From NCBI GenBank assembly GCA_018398805.1, contig JAGFBZ010001584.1, positions 124,001 through 188,000 on the forward strand: a stretch of DNA of 64,000 nucleotides, given 5' to 3'. Source of the DNA: Hirundichthys speculiger. Taxonomy: Eukaryota; Chordata; Actinopteri; Beloniformes; Exocoetidae. Made by a program: the position numbers and the translations under genes. Every line of letters starts with the position of its first letter. The stretch's first letter is position 1. Shown one piece after another: positions 1-10,488 of the stretch. The notes beneath the pieces are model-generated. The model searched no databases, was not told the origin of the DNA, and saw only the letters and a list, made by a program, of their open reading frames with translations.

Positions 1-3000
1 TTGGTCAATGATAAAAGGAAATCTACACCCCTGCTTTAAAAAAAAAACAACTTTTATGTGGAATTGCCTCCCATATATCACACTTCCTCTTTGGATAACA
101 AATAGGATGCAGCAGAAAGAAATCAGCACAGCTCATCTCAGCTTTGTGTCTTGCACACGCACTTGTGTTAGTGATGCAATAAACGTTCAATCCTCGCTGT
201 CGTGTATTTGAGTTATTTCAATATCAAAAACAATTTGAAGCATTTCCTTTGATCAAAGACCTTCCAACGTTGTGCGAAACCAGCAGAGCACAGCTTCCCA
301 CCTGAATCTCTTCAGCTGGAGAAGAACAAAGAGAGAAACCAGAGCATACCCATTTGGGAGAGCTTTGACAAGCAGACTGGTTTATTGAAATATAAATTAT
401 TGAATACTCAGATGATATGAAAAATAATAGAAACAGTTCTGATGGCAAGTTCTGATTAAACTTTGCTCTCCATTCCACCTTTCACTTACAAAGAAAAGCA
501 AAGGGAACACTTTAGCAAATATATGTCATGCAGTAGTAATAATTGAAGTTTTATTTGATTACTGTTTTTGGATTTGGCCATTCATCAAATTAGTATGTAA
601 AGGACTGAGCCTTGAAGGGAATATCAGCTACAGAATAGAATCCATTAGAAAAGCTCATTGCAGTGTCAGAAACAGAAATGTTTCATTATTGATTAAGTGA
701 CTTCATTTGAACAAGTCTCGGCCTTAGAGGAGCAGGGAGATATAATCAAAGACTGTGAGGACACTGGTGGAGGTTTCACTGTGGTGTGGATGCTATAGCT
801 TTCTTGATGCATCGTCATGACTAATTCAATCATTTAAATAACCTTTTTTTATTAGCTATCTAAATGATAACTTTCGTATATTTCTTACAAGAATATTATA
901 AGAAAAATTCTTGTGCCTGCTGCTAAGCACAGCTCAGGGGAAAGACATGCCCTCATTAAGAACACAGAGAAAGAAAGCCAGGAAACAGAGCAGAGCAGGG
1001 TAGCATAAGAAAATACACAGGAATGTAACCTTTTTGCCATAGTGGAGAAAAACTCGTTAGTTATAATTTGTAGTGGCTCTAATTTGTCTCTGTCTGCATT
1101 TAACAGTTTATATACGCATGAGATATGGATGGAGAAGTGGCAAATGAGGTAAATCTTGGTCAAAATAGTTGCAGGAAAATAGTCCAGTTAAAAACAGGTA
1201 AGTTCAAGAATTATTTTCATTTTCTTCTACGTTGCTTCATGAGGTCATGTTTTGTCACCAGGATCATGTAAAAGTTATTTGGTCAATTTGTATGAAATTT
1301 GGTGAAGTGGAGCAACATAAGACATAGGAAGGAACCCGTCACATTTTGTTCTAGATCCAGGTCACGGTGCATAGGACCCCTGCCCTGTGAAGCATGATCA
1401 CTTTAAATGCAGAGATACCACTGATATGTAGCTTCACACAGCCGAAAACACGTGGTGTCCTGCACCTCTTCATGTACACAGGGTGGTTAAAGGCACATAC
1501 TAAACTGTTCTGTTGGGCTACATAGATTTGAGCCTATTAAACATTGATTGATGAGACACTTCAATTAAACTTCTCCAATGATCTCGTCACAATTACTGAA
1601 GCTGTTTTTTCTGACCACTTTTCTTCCTTAAAGGTAACGGTTCAGTGCTGGTTTTATTTCCATTTCCTTATCAATTTGCGAGCGTAAATGAAACTGGAAT
1701 GTAAAATAATAAGAATAAGAAAAAATATAATACATGAAAATGTGAGGGTGCCCAAGGTTAAAGAAAGCAAAAATCCGGTTGAAAAAAAATACAGAGAGAA
1801 GAAATCAATAAATGAACCATTGATATAAATGTTTAACTATAAAGCATATAACTTAATATGGAAATTAAGTTATAGTAACTGAGATTAAATTAAATACGAT
1901 GTTCAGTAAGTGTGCACTGAGGAAGAAAACAAGGTTACAACTGAAAGGTAACCTTGTACCAAAAAAGCTGGAGTGACTTTAGGGTGGAATATTTGACCAA
2001 AAGACTGAATGGGTGGTGGTGTACTCCATTTGTGTGGAGGCCAACCATACTTACCTTTCTTAACGGGTGATAAAGACTAAGGTCATGCTGAACGCAGCCC
2101 ACGCTAAGAGAAATTTGAAATAACAACTTGAGAAAGATGAATATTCTTTCTGTGGTCACCTGAAGAACAAAATTACATTCACAACCTGGTTGTTGACCAG
2201 GAGTCCTCTTTATTTTCTGTTAAGTTCAGAGATAATGCATTGGCCTTGTTGGAAATCCCATTTATTATGTCTTTCAGTGCTGGCTCTCTCAAGGAGCCAT
2301 CTGCCCACCTCTACACTCACGTCAATCCCACTTTAAGAGAGCGAGAAAGTGCTTGGAAAACATCTGCTGCTGCACCACTGGGTCCAAGAACCAAACATAC
2401 TGTCAAACCTGATGATCCACATCTAAAAAAAACTGTCTCCATGGTTCCCATTTTCACACACCTGCTCCTTGTTCTTAACTCTTCCCTTGCTGTCATATGT
2501 AGCAGAGGTTGAATTAACATTATAATGTGAGTGTTATGTTAAATGTTAAAAGTGACTCCTATTTTAAAGAGTATAACAATAGTAATGGACTGTCTGCAGA
2601 TTGGTTTGGTTTCCCTTTGTGTTACTCCTGATACTGCCACTAGATGGTGCTAAATTAAGACATTTTAAAGTTCACCATGGAGTACAGACGTTTTAAGAGA
2701 CTGCATTCAACACTGCAAAGACTGCATTAAGTAATATTCCAAAACACACACACACACACACACACACAAAAGTGCCATCTCTAAAAGAGTAATGCTGGAG
2801 TGGTCAGGCAAGAGGTGATGACATTGTCTTATTCAATAACACAATAAATTAAAATAAATCAAAGGACCCTGAAAGTCAAATAATTTGGATATGCATTAAG
2901 AAATCTATTTTTGGGTTATTGTAATTTACATGAAGATAAAAATGCATTTTGGCTGGACATGTTTGCATTAATTCTGAACAGAGGTGGTTGTGGCATCTCT

Positions 3001-3297
3001 TAAAAGGCACTTCAAAAATATGCATAATTTGGGAGTTTTAATCAAGCCTCTTGCTTGAAAGGAGATTAATCAAAAGATAGAAAGGAAACATTAAATTGTG
3101 ATGAGCCTCTCCAGCGACAAGCAGACTCACTCCTCATTTTCAAACGATCTTCAAGGCCAAGTGGATTGCAAATCATGAATCACAGTTTCTTTTTATAAGA
3201 CCTCCATAACTTCTTGCAAAGATTTGTATATTGTTTATCAACATTATTTTACCCTTATTTTTTCAGTTTCCAAAGCGCTTGTTAAAGTCCTAGACAT
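1..3297. other. Gene-free AT-rich DNA
   Basis: No open frame here shows protein-family similarity that I recognise, and no exon flanked by good splice sites stands out. The only clear structure is a CA microsatellite near 2744-2768. It may contain distal regulatory DNA of the downstream mrap2-like gene, but nothing in the sequence proves that. Confidence 0.5.
2744..2768. repeat. (CA)n microsatellite
   Basis: About twelve CA dinucleotides in a row, a typical vertebrate microsatellite. Confidence 0.9.
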
Positions 3298-3299
3298 AT

Positions 3300-3781
3300 A
3301 CTCATGGCCAAAAGTTTTGAGAATAACACAAATATTACATTTCGACAAAGTCTGCTGCTTCAGAGTTTTTATATGTTTTTGTCAGGTGTTTCTATGTTAT
3401 AATGAAATACAATTAGAAGCATTCCATCAGTTTCAAATGCTTTTATTGAGAATTACACATCATTCATGCAATAAGTCAATATTTGCAGTGCTGACCCTTC
3501 TTTTTCAAGACCGCTGCAATTCCCCCTGGCATGCTGTTAATCAACTTCTGGACCAAATTCTTGCATAATCAATGGAGTTTGTCAGAATTTGTGGGTTTTT
3601 GATTGTCCACCCGCCTCTTGAGGATTGACCACAAGTTCTCAATGGGATTAAGATCCGGGGAGTTTCCTGGCCAAGGGCCCAGAATCTTAATGTTTTGTTC
3701 CCCGAGCCATTTCGTTATGACTTTTGCCTTATGGCAAGATGCTCCATCATGCTGGAAAAGGCATTCTTCATCACCAAACTG
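3300..3781 (-). mobile_element. Truncated Tc1-like transposon, 3' part
   Basis: The minus strand encodes the C-terminal part of a Tc1/mariner transposase. The segment [18 protein letters not shown] holds the second catalytic Asp, and [12 protein letters not shown] holds the third catalytic acidic residue. The copy begins near 3300 with a subterminal repeat (ggccaaaagttttgagaa) seen in fish Tc1 elements and stops abruptly near 3781, so the N-terminal half and the other terminal repeat are missing. It is a dead relic. Confidence 0.85.
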
Positions 3782-4206
3782 TCAAAACAGAAAACCCATC
3801 TAAAATTTGAGAAAAATGCATACTGAATCTTTTTTTGTTTGTTTGTTTTTGTTACTTTGTTGTTACTTTGCAACATAATGTTTTGGTTTCTGACACTGTT
3901 TCTTTGCACTTTCAGAAACTGAGGTTAGCCATTAAATGATATTTGGTTGATGTTTGGTTAGTTGGTTGGATGGATGGATGGATGGACTGCCAGGTGACAT
4001 TCTCCAACCCATTGTTAACCATGTCCAAACCATGTTGAGTACACTAACAAGACACCTGAAGATGTACTTGAAAGCAGCGTTCACCTACTTCTGCTGCTCA
4101 GAAATGTGCACTGAAAAATGTTTCTCAAAAAACAGTCAAGTTCAAGCTTTTGTCTCATTTGCTTAATTAGGTTCTTTTCATATGTGTATGACAACCTGAC
4201 ACTGTT

Positions 4207-4290
4207 TCACATTCAAGATTCAAGATTCAAGTCTCTTTATTGTCATTATGCAGGCATAACGAAATTTTGCACGACTCCCGGCATCATCAC
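4207..4290. repeat. Dispersed fish repeat (TTCAAGATTCAAG type)
   Basis: Two tandem copies of TTCAAGA lead into a TCTTTATTGTCATTATG stretch. I recognise this combination as a common interspersed repeat end in fish genomes. Its class (non-autonomous DNA element or retroposon tail) cannot be settled from this copy. Confidence 0.4.
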
Positions 4291-4547
4291 ATTTATCTAG
4301 AAATATAGTCAACTGAAAATCAACTGACTTAGTGCAATATTGTTTGTTGTCACACATCAATGCTTCAAAACAGTGTAGAACTTCCTGGACTGAGGGTGTT
4401 CGAACAAGGCTTGATGGATTTTGGTGATTAATTCCTTTGAAATTGTCACAACCTTCAACGGGCTGTTCAGAAATCCACATCCCGTCAGAATGAAGAACAC
4501 TGTAACACTGTTTCCTCACGGTGATTCCCACCAATCAGACCTTTGTA

Positions 4548-5819
4548 CAGGGGTTGGACAATAAAACTGAAACACCTGGTTTTAGAGCACAATCATTTAT
4601 TAGTATGGTGTAGAGCCTCCTTTTGCAGCCAATACAGCATCAATTCATCTTGAGAATGACATATACAAGTCCTGCACAGTGATCAGAAGGATTTGAAGCC
4701 ATTCTTCCTGCAGGACAGTGGTCAGGTCACTACATGATGCTGGTGGAGGAAAAACGTTTCCTGACTCACTCCTCCAAAACACCCCAATGTGGCTCAATAA
4801 TATTCAGATCTGGTGACTGCAGGCCAAGGGAGACATTCAACTTCACTTTCATGTTCATCAAACCAATCTTTCACCAGTCTTGCTGGGTGTATTGGTGCAT
4901 TGTCATCCTGATAAACAGCACCGCCTTCAGGATATGATGTTTGAACCACTGGATGCACATGGTCCTCCAGAATGGTTCGGTAGTCTCTGGCAGTGAGCTG
5001 CCCATCAAGTACAAGTATTGGGCCAAGGGAATGCCATGATCTGGCAGCCCAAACCATCACTGATCCACTCCCATGCTGCACTATGGGGATGCACCAGTCT
5101 GGGTGGTCTGCTTCTTTGGGGCTTCTCCACACCGTAACTCTCCCAGATGTGGGGAAAACAGTAAAGCTGGACTCATCAGAGAACAATACATGTTTCAACT
5201 TGTCCACAGCCCAATATTTGCACTCCTTGCACCCACCACTGAAATCGATGTTTGGCATTGGAACGAGTGACCAAAGGTTTGGCTATAGCAGCCCGGCCGT
5301 GTATACTGACCCTGTGGAGCTCCTGACGGACAGTTCTGGTGGAAACAGGAGAGTTGAGGTGCACATTTATTCTGCCGTGATTTGGGCAGCTGTAGTTTTA
5401 TGTTTTTTGGATACAATCCAAGTTAGCACCTGAACATCCCTTTCAGACAGCTTCCTCTTGGGTCCACAGTTAATCCTGTTGGATGTGGTTCGTCCTTCTT
5501 GGTGGTATGCTGACGTTACCCTGGATACCGTGACTCTTGATACATCACAAAGACTTGCTGTCTTGGTCACAGATGTGCCAGCAAGATGTGCACCAACAAT
5601 TTGTCCTTTTTTGAACTCTCATATGTCACCCATGATGTTGTGTGCTTTGCAATATTTTAAGCAAAACTGTGCTCTTACCCTGATAACTGAACCTTCACAT
5701 TCTGCTCTTACTGGTGCTGTGTGGAATTAATGAAGACTGGCCACCAGGCTGGTCCAATCTAGCTATGAAACCTCCAACACTAACATGAAAGGTGTTTCAG
5801 TTTCATTGTCCAACCCCTG
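4548..5819 (-). mobile_element. Full-length, decayed Tc1-like transposon
   Basis: A 1,272-bp element between two TA dinucleotides (4546-4547 and 5820-5821), the target duplication of Tc1/mariner elements. Its ends are near-perfect inverted repeats: CAGGGGTTGGACAATAAAAC on the left and its complement on the right. The transposase lies on the minus strand, split over several frames: an N-terminal helix-turn-helix part (about 5570-5367), a middle part (5416-5176), and a DDE catalytic part (5258-4794) containing SDESSF and YQDDNAPIHPARLVKDWF. Frameshifts and a stop before the last acidic residue show that it is inactive. Confidence 0.93.
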
Positions 5820-5821
5820 TA

Positions 5822-6386
5822 TGATAACATGATTCCCTTGGAAACATCTTTTCATGAAACATAGCTGCTGGTTGAGAAAGCTGTTTCTTTATTCTTCTTT
5901 TTATGATGTGCTCACTTACCTGCTTGCTGTTGGAATCATATTTTGTTAAGTTGGAAATGGTCTTAATAGGCTTAAAAGTTAACATTTTTCAATTGATTTC
6001 ATGAGCTGCATGTGATGCTTTGTGTGATTAAACATGGATTGCATGATCTGCCCCCAGAACAACAGGGCTTTCCTTAAAACGGGATCATTTGCAGCAGCAG
6101 CAGTTTTCCACCCATGGGCAGTTCTTGGGGTGGAGTCCCAGGATCAATGACCCCAGCTGAAATCAGATTGGCCACCTGAAGTGCCGCTGCCCTGTCACTC
6201 ATAAAGGACAGATGTCCTTTATCCAAGAACGATGGTCAGATTATAGGGTCCAACTGAATGCTCAGTTAGGCACTAATGCATCAAATAGGAATGTCCACTG
6301 TGAATAAAGCTTACAGAAGAAGAAGCACTGACTTAAACTGTTGTAATGTTGTATTGTTGAATTGTATACATTTGACTAATATTACA
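5822..6386. other. Unassigned intergenic DNA
   Basis: No gene or clear repeat is visible between the Tc1 element and the solo LTR. Confidence 0.4.
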
Positions 6387-6391
6387 CAGAA

Positions 6392-6798
6392 TGTCATGGT
6401 TTAGGTCAGCCATGGCAGGCTCAGTGTTTTGTGTCAAGTTGGCGTCACTCCCTGTCTCTTGTCTGCTCTGTTTCCTGTTTTACTTTGAAGATCTGTCTTA
6501 TCTCTGTTGTGTTCTGCTTTGCTTCCTTCCCGGTGTTACCCTGATTGTGTGCACCTGCCTCTCGTTTGTCCCTCTGTCTATTCTTGTCATTGCTCCTGTC
6601 TGTGCTGGTCCGTCGTCTTGCATCCTGTGAGTTTTCCTGCTGGTTTTTCTGCTTGTTTCCCCCATCTGGATTTCTGTTTGTTTCCCTAAGTTTTTGGTTG
6701 GATTAGTTTTGTTTGGATTTTTGTCGTTTGTTAATTAAATTCACTTTTTGTTTTGCACTCCTGCATTTGGGTCCTTCATCCTGCCTCATATCGTGACA
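6392..6798. mobile_element. Solo LTR, gypsy-type
   Basis: A 407-bp segment starts TGTCATGG and ends TCGTGACA, so it carries the TG...CA boundary and short inverted termini (TGTCA/TGACA) of an LTR. It is flanked by a perfect 5-bp target duplication, CAGAA (6387-6391 and 6799-6803). No internal gag/pol sequence or second LTR is nearby, so this is a solo LTR left by recombination. The pyrimidine-rich body and the end resemble LTRs of fish Ty3/gypsy elements; that family call is from memory. Confidence 0.8.
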
Positions 6799-6839
6799 CA
6801 GAAAACCAATAAATAGTCAACATTTTGTGAAGTCAGTTG

Positions 6840-7268
6840 ATAAGTCCCAAATTCTCCAGACCTTTCACCAACAGAAAACATTTGCTGCATAATAAAATGA
6901 AAACTCCAGCATCAAAGGCCCAGGACTGTTGAGCAGCTAGAATCCTGCATCAGACTAGAATGAGACAACATTTGTCTCCTAAAACTCCAGTAACTGGTCT
7001 CCTCACTTCCCAGACATTTACAGATGTTAAAAGAAGAGGGGATGCAACACAAAACATCACCATTTTTTGAGATGTGTTGCTACCATCAAAGTCCAAATGA
7101 GCTAATATTTTACATAAAATAGTAAAATGTCTCACTTTCAGCATCTGATATGTTCTTTGTGTTCTATTGGGAACAAAATATAAGTTTGTGAGACGTGCAA
7201 ACCATTGGATTCTGTTTCTATTTGCGTTTCACACAACACCTCAACTTTTTTGGACTTGGGGTTGCACT
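6840..7268. mobile_element. DNA-transposon 3' remnant
   Basis: The block ends with ACTTTTTTGGACTTGGGGTT, a close variant of a terminal repeat abundant in fish genomes (TTTTTTGGAATTGGGGTTGTA). It includes the associated subterminal text AAAATGTCTCACTTTCAGCAT. The 5' end and transposase are absent. I infer a Tc1/mariner-superfamily origin; the repeat identity is remembered, not searched. Confidence 0.6.
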
Positions 7269-7346
7269 CTAATTTGACGAGCTAATGAATGATATCAAGT
7301 TAAAACTGTGAAGGCCGATTCACATGTCCTGATTATCACCATCTTG

Positions 7347-7391
7347 TTATATATATATATATATATAATATGGGTGTGTGTGTGTGTGTGC
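7347..7391. repeat. (TA)n(TG)n compound microsatellite
   Basis: A run of TA dinucleotides passes into a run of TG dinucleotides about 530 bp before the mrap2 start codon. Confidence 0.85.
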
Positions 7392-7539
7392 AACACGTGT
7401 GCAGTGTTTATGTGTATAAGGCATGTCACATGCCACCATTCAAATGTCTTCCGCAACAAACAGCATTTTGGAAAATCTAAGGTGTCGGTTCAAAGAAAGA
7501 CAGATGAACTAACACGGACTGGAGGACGTGTTGCTTCGA

Positions 7540-7919
7540 GCGTTTTTGCAGCGTAATCTCTCTCCCCGGGAGTACGCATGCAGGCTGCTGGATCCGGCGC
7601 TGCGCTCTGAGACGCTCAGGGAGGCTGCTGCTGATGCTGATGCTGCTGCTGATGCTGATGCTGCTTTATTCACGGGACTTGCGTGACGACTGATGGAGTT
7701 TTCCAGCACCGACACAATCAAATCGATGGATTTCTCAGCCGCGTCTCACATTTGGGGAGCTTTGTAATATCTTAGCTGCTGTGCGCGGAACTCTCACATT
7801 TTCAACAAGAGCAGGGCGGTTTAACACATCGGTGAGGTTGGGGGTTTTTGCAAACTTCATGGAACAGCGATTGATTTCCTTTCCCCTCTGTTGTTAAGGT
7901 ACGTTAAAATCGACTTGAA
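7540..7919 (+). promoter_or_regulatory. Probable promoter and 5' UTR of mrap2
   Basis: Base composition rises from AT-rich to GC-rich, with CpG-containing stretches (for example around 7565-7620) and a GCT/GAT trinucleotide tract at 7625-7665. This is the expected place for the transcription start of the mrap2-like gene. A short 5' UTR intron is possible, with donor GTGAGG after 7830 and the acceptor just before the start codon, but this is inference only. Confidence 0.45.
7625..7665. repeat. GCT/GAT trinucleotide tract in the 5' region
   Basis: Interleaved GCT and GAT triplets, likely within the mrap2 promoter or 5' UTR. Confidence 0.6.
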
Positions 7920-9445
7920 ATGTCCGACATCCGCAACCGAAGCCAAACCAGCGCTCGACGCAGCGACTACGTTTGGCAGTATGAATATTATGACGACGAA
8001 GAGCCCGTGTCTTTTGAGGGACTCAGGGCGCACAGATGTAAGCTGTTACTCTCCTTTTACTTTTGGTATTTTGTGTGTGTTCCGTTGCGCTTTTAATTAT
8101 AATTAATGTTCCATTTACTCGGAGCATTAGACTATCTTAATTCCTCTACAGCTGAAGGGTGACATGCTCTGTCTGCACCTGTGTAGACTTCTTCTGCCCC
8201 TAAGGTTAAAAGAAAAAAAATCAGTTTATTGAGATTAAATTACCTCAATTAATCAAATCAGCCACAACTGTAGCCTAATCTAACTTTGCGGGGAAACGAG
8301 CACTCACTTGAAGTTGTAGATTTTGCCCTGAGAGTGAGGGCTCTCGTTAAATGCGCACTAACAGGAAGTCCCTCTCTGACTTTCCAGACTCCATTGTCAT
8401 AGGCTTCTGGGTAGGACTGGCAGTGTTCGTCATTTTCATGTTCTTTGTTCTCACACTGCTCACAAAGACTGGAGCTCCACACCAAGAGTGAGTATGTCAG
8501 CAGCCCCCGAGTCCTTTCACTTTCTAATGTAGCCTCAGGGATGTGTGAGGCTGAAGTCATGATATGATAGAGAGGACTTGTAATTTGGGCAACTAGAGAC
8601 AGAAAAAAAAGATAATATATCCTTTAGGAGGTGTTGGCAAAGGATGATTTTCATCTAAAAGGACAGCAATGAAGATGAGTTAGAAATTGGTTGTAAAAAG
8701 CCTGTTTTACTATAGAGCTCAGAGGCTAAATTAAACAGAGGAGGTTTTTAATTCCCAGTAAATACATTTTACTGCCCTTTAACTGCCATTTTTATTAAAA
8801 GCTGATAGCAAAGGTTTTTCTTAATTTTGTTCCAGACACAGACAAGCACGAGTAGAAAAAGTGAATATAAATGAAGAAATCTATATCCATTTTAAGTGAT
8901 CATAACGTTAAAGGCATCTCAGAATTTGACAGGCATTTCCTTCTGCAACTTTGCTCCTTATTTCCTTTAATCCTCAACAGAAACACAGACTCTGCTGAAA
9001 AGCGCCTTCGCCCAGGGAGCTTGCCTGGTGAACATCAATAGCGACCAGGACAAAAATGACGAGGCTTTCTCTCGTCCGCTGCTACCAGGGTCTCGTTCCT
9101 ACTTTAATTTTTTCACCAACGAGGAGGATCAGGGTCGGGCGAAGCAGAGACGAGAAGACAACGTGAGTTCTACCAGAGACAAAAGGGGCAAGAGCGTCCT
9201 GCACCTCCGGGGTGGATGAGATGGAGGAGGACCCCGAAGAAGTGGGGGGACGCCGACCTCTCAGTGGCCTAACAGAGGAGAGTAAAACAGCCAGAGAGTC
9301 TGCCTTTCTGTCACCCTTCAACATCCCTAACTTTGTGAATCTGGATCACAGTTCCACTCTTGGAGAGGATGATCTTCTGTATGAGCCTTCAGTTGTACTG
9401 GAGCAACATTCTCAAGCTCACAACCCTCACCACGACGCCCGTTAG
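7920..9445 (+). CDS. mrap2: Melanocortin-2 receptor accessory protein 2-like (frame-broken)
   Basis: Mrap2 is a small single-pass protein that forms antiparallel dimers and tunes traffic and signalling of melanocortin receptors (MC4R, MC2R) and some other GPCRs. Coding exons are 7920-8037, 8388-8487 and 8981-9445, with GT-AG introns and matching phases. Exon 1 gives the conserved juxtamembrane stretch WQYEYYDDEEPVSFEGLRAHR. Exon 2 gives the hallmark transmembrane helix (starts SIVIGFWVGLAVFVIFMFF, about residues 41-63) and the TKTGAPHQ tail. Exon 3 ends with the conserved NIPNFVN and GEDDLL motifs and a stop at 9443-9445. Exon 3 is not open: it runs in frame to NTDSAEKR, must shift near 8998-9010 to read SAFAQGACLVNINSD through FFTNEED, and shifts again between 9164 and 9216 to reach NIPNFVN. 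Read straight, it stops at 9039-9041. The identity is secure; the breaks are either sequence error or recent decay. Fish have mrap2 paralogues and I cannot tell which this is. Confidence 0.9.
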
Positions 9446-10488
9446 TGCGCCTTCTGCAAAAGCATGGATGTTGTTCTGTCATTTGCTTTCCATCCTGAGC
9501 CCAGCTTTCATGGAGCAGATGCACATACTACAACATGCGGCATTTTCCTTTCTCATTTCAGTTTCAAAAGGCATTGCATTTAGATCAACAAGCAACAGAG
9601 CACAAACATAGGAACTATTCCATCTGCAATCCAAAGTCACAGTTATATGATAACATTTTCCTCTGCAGATAAATTGCCTCAGAACTGACACCAGTTATTT
9701 TGAGCCTTGTGTGCCTCAGTTGGCTGCAACCAGTCAGTGTTCATACTCTACTTTCCACACTCTACCAGGAATAATGACAGAACAGTGGGGTCGCCAAAGG
9801 AGAGTGGAGTTTTGTAAAATTCACTCTGCTGTTCTTGCTTTCTTGTTAAACTGAAAATGTATACAGTGGACATAATTCAAGACTTAAATGCCAACCGGTT
9901 GAAGTTAAAATCATGAAAAGCATTTATTTTTCTTCTGAAATGAAATGCTCTCCTTCAGAAAAAAGTGAAATGTATAATAGCTGTGTATTGTGTAGCATTA
10001 ATTTAAAAACTGTCCTGTCCTGTCAGAGTAACAATATCATGTTACACTTTTATATGTCAAGCCTACAAATGTTAAATGTTAAATAAAAAAAAAGCAGAGA
10101 ATAAGTGAAGTGAGCATCATGATTTGTGTAGTGCAGCATTTGTGAACATCAAGTACAGTCATGATCAAATTTACAAAATCCTTCAAAGTATGTCTAATCT
10201 ATTAACTATCTTTAAAAAACAGCTCTACTTATGTTATACACAATTTGATCAGCTATTGCAACTATTTCACTTGAGAAAAACCAAGAGGATTTTTTTTGTG
10301 AAGCTCAGGTTTACACAAGTAAATGGAGAACTCTCATGCGGTTGAACAATGAACTGGTCTCTAAAAGACAAATTTAGTTGACATTTCAGGGGAAATAAAA
10401 AGGATAGGTAGGGCCAGGGAAATATTTGAACATCCCATAAGATTTAAGACTGTTAGATGGTATGAAGTTTTCCAGGTTCAGCGTATAG
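9446..10488 (+). other. mrap2 3' UTR and following intergenic DNA
   Basis: The first canonical AATAAA after the mrap2 stop codon is at 10082-10087, giving a plausible 3' UTR of about 640 bp. No other gene is visible before the hAT element at 10489. Confidence 0.45.

Noticed and set aside
2240..2512. 90-codon ORF with LYTHVNPTLRERESAWKTS
   Set aside because: No family similarity, no splice or promoter context, and an equally long frame on the other strand; probably chance.
6392..6630. Hydrophobic, cysteine-rich ORF (starts MSWFRSAMAGS) that looks like a membrane protein
   Set aside because: It lies wholly inside the solo LTR; the Cys/Leu/Phe richness comes from pyrimidine-rich LTR sequence.
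9167..9180. GTGAGTTCTACCAG in mrap2 exon 3 read as a tiny intron
   Set aside because: Fourteen bases is too short for a spliceosomal intron, and removing it does not bring the next segment into the needed frame.
9082..9324. Minus-strand 80-codon ORF over mrap2 exon 3
   Set aside because: Shadow of the real plus-strand gene; the conserved Mrap2 motifs are all on the plus strand.
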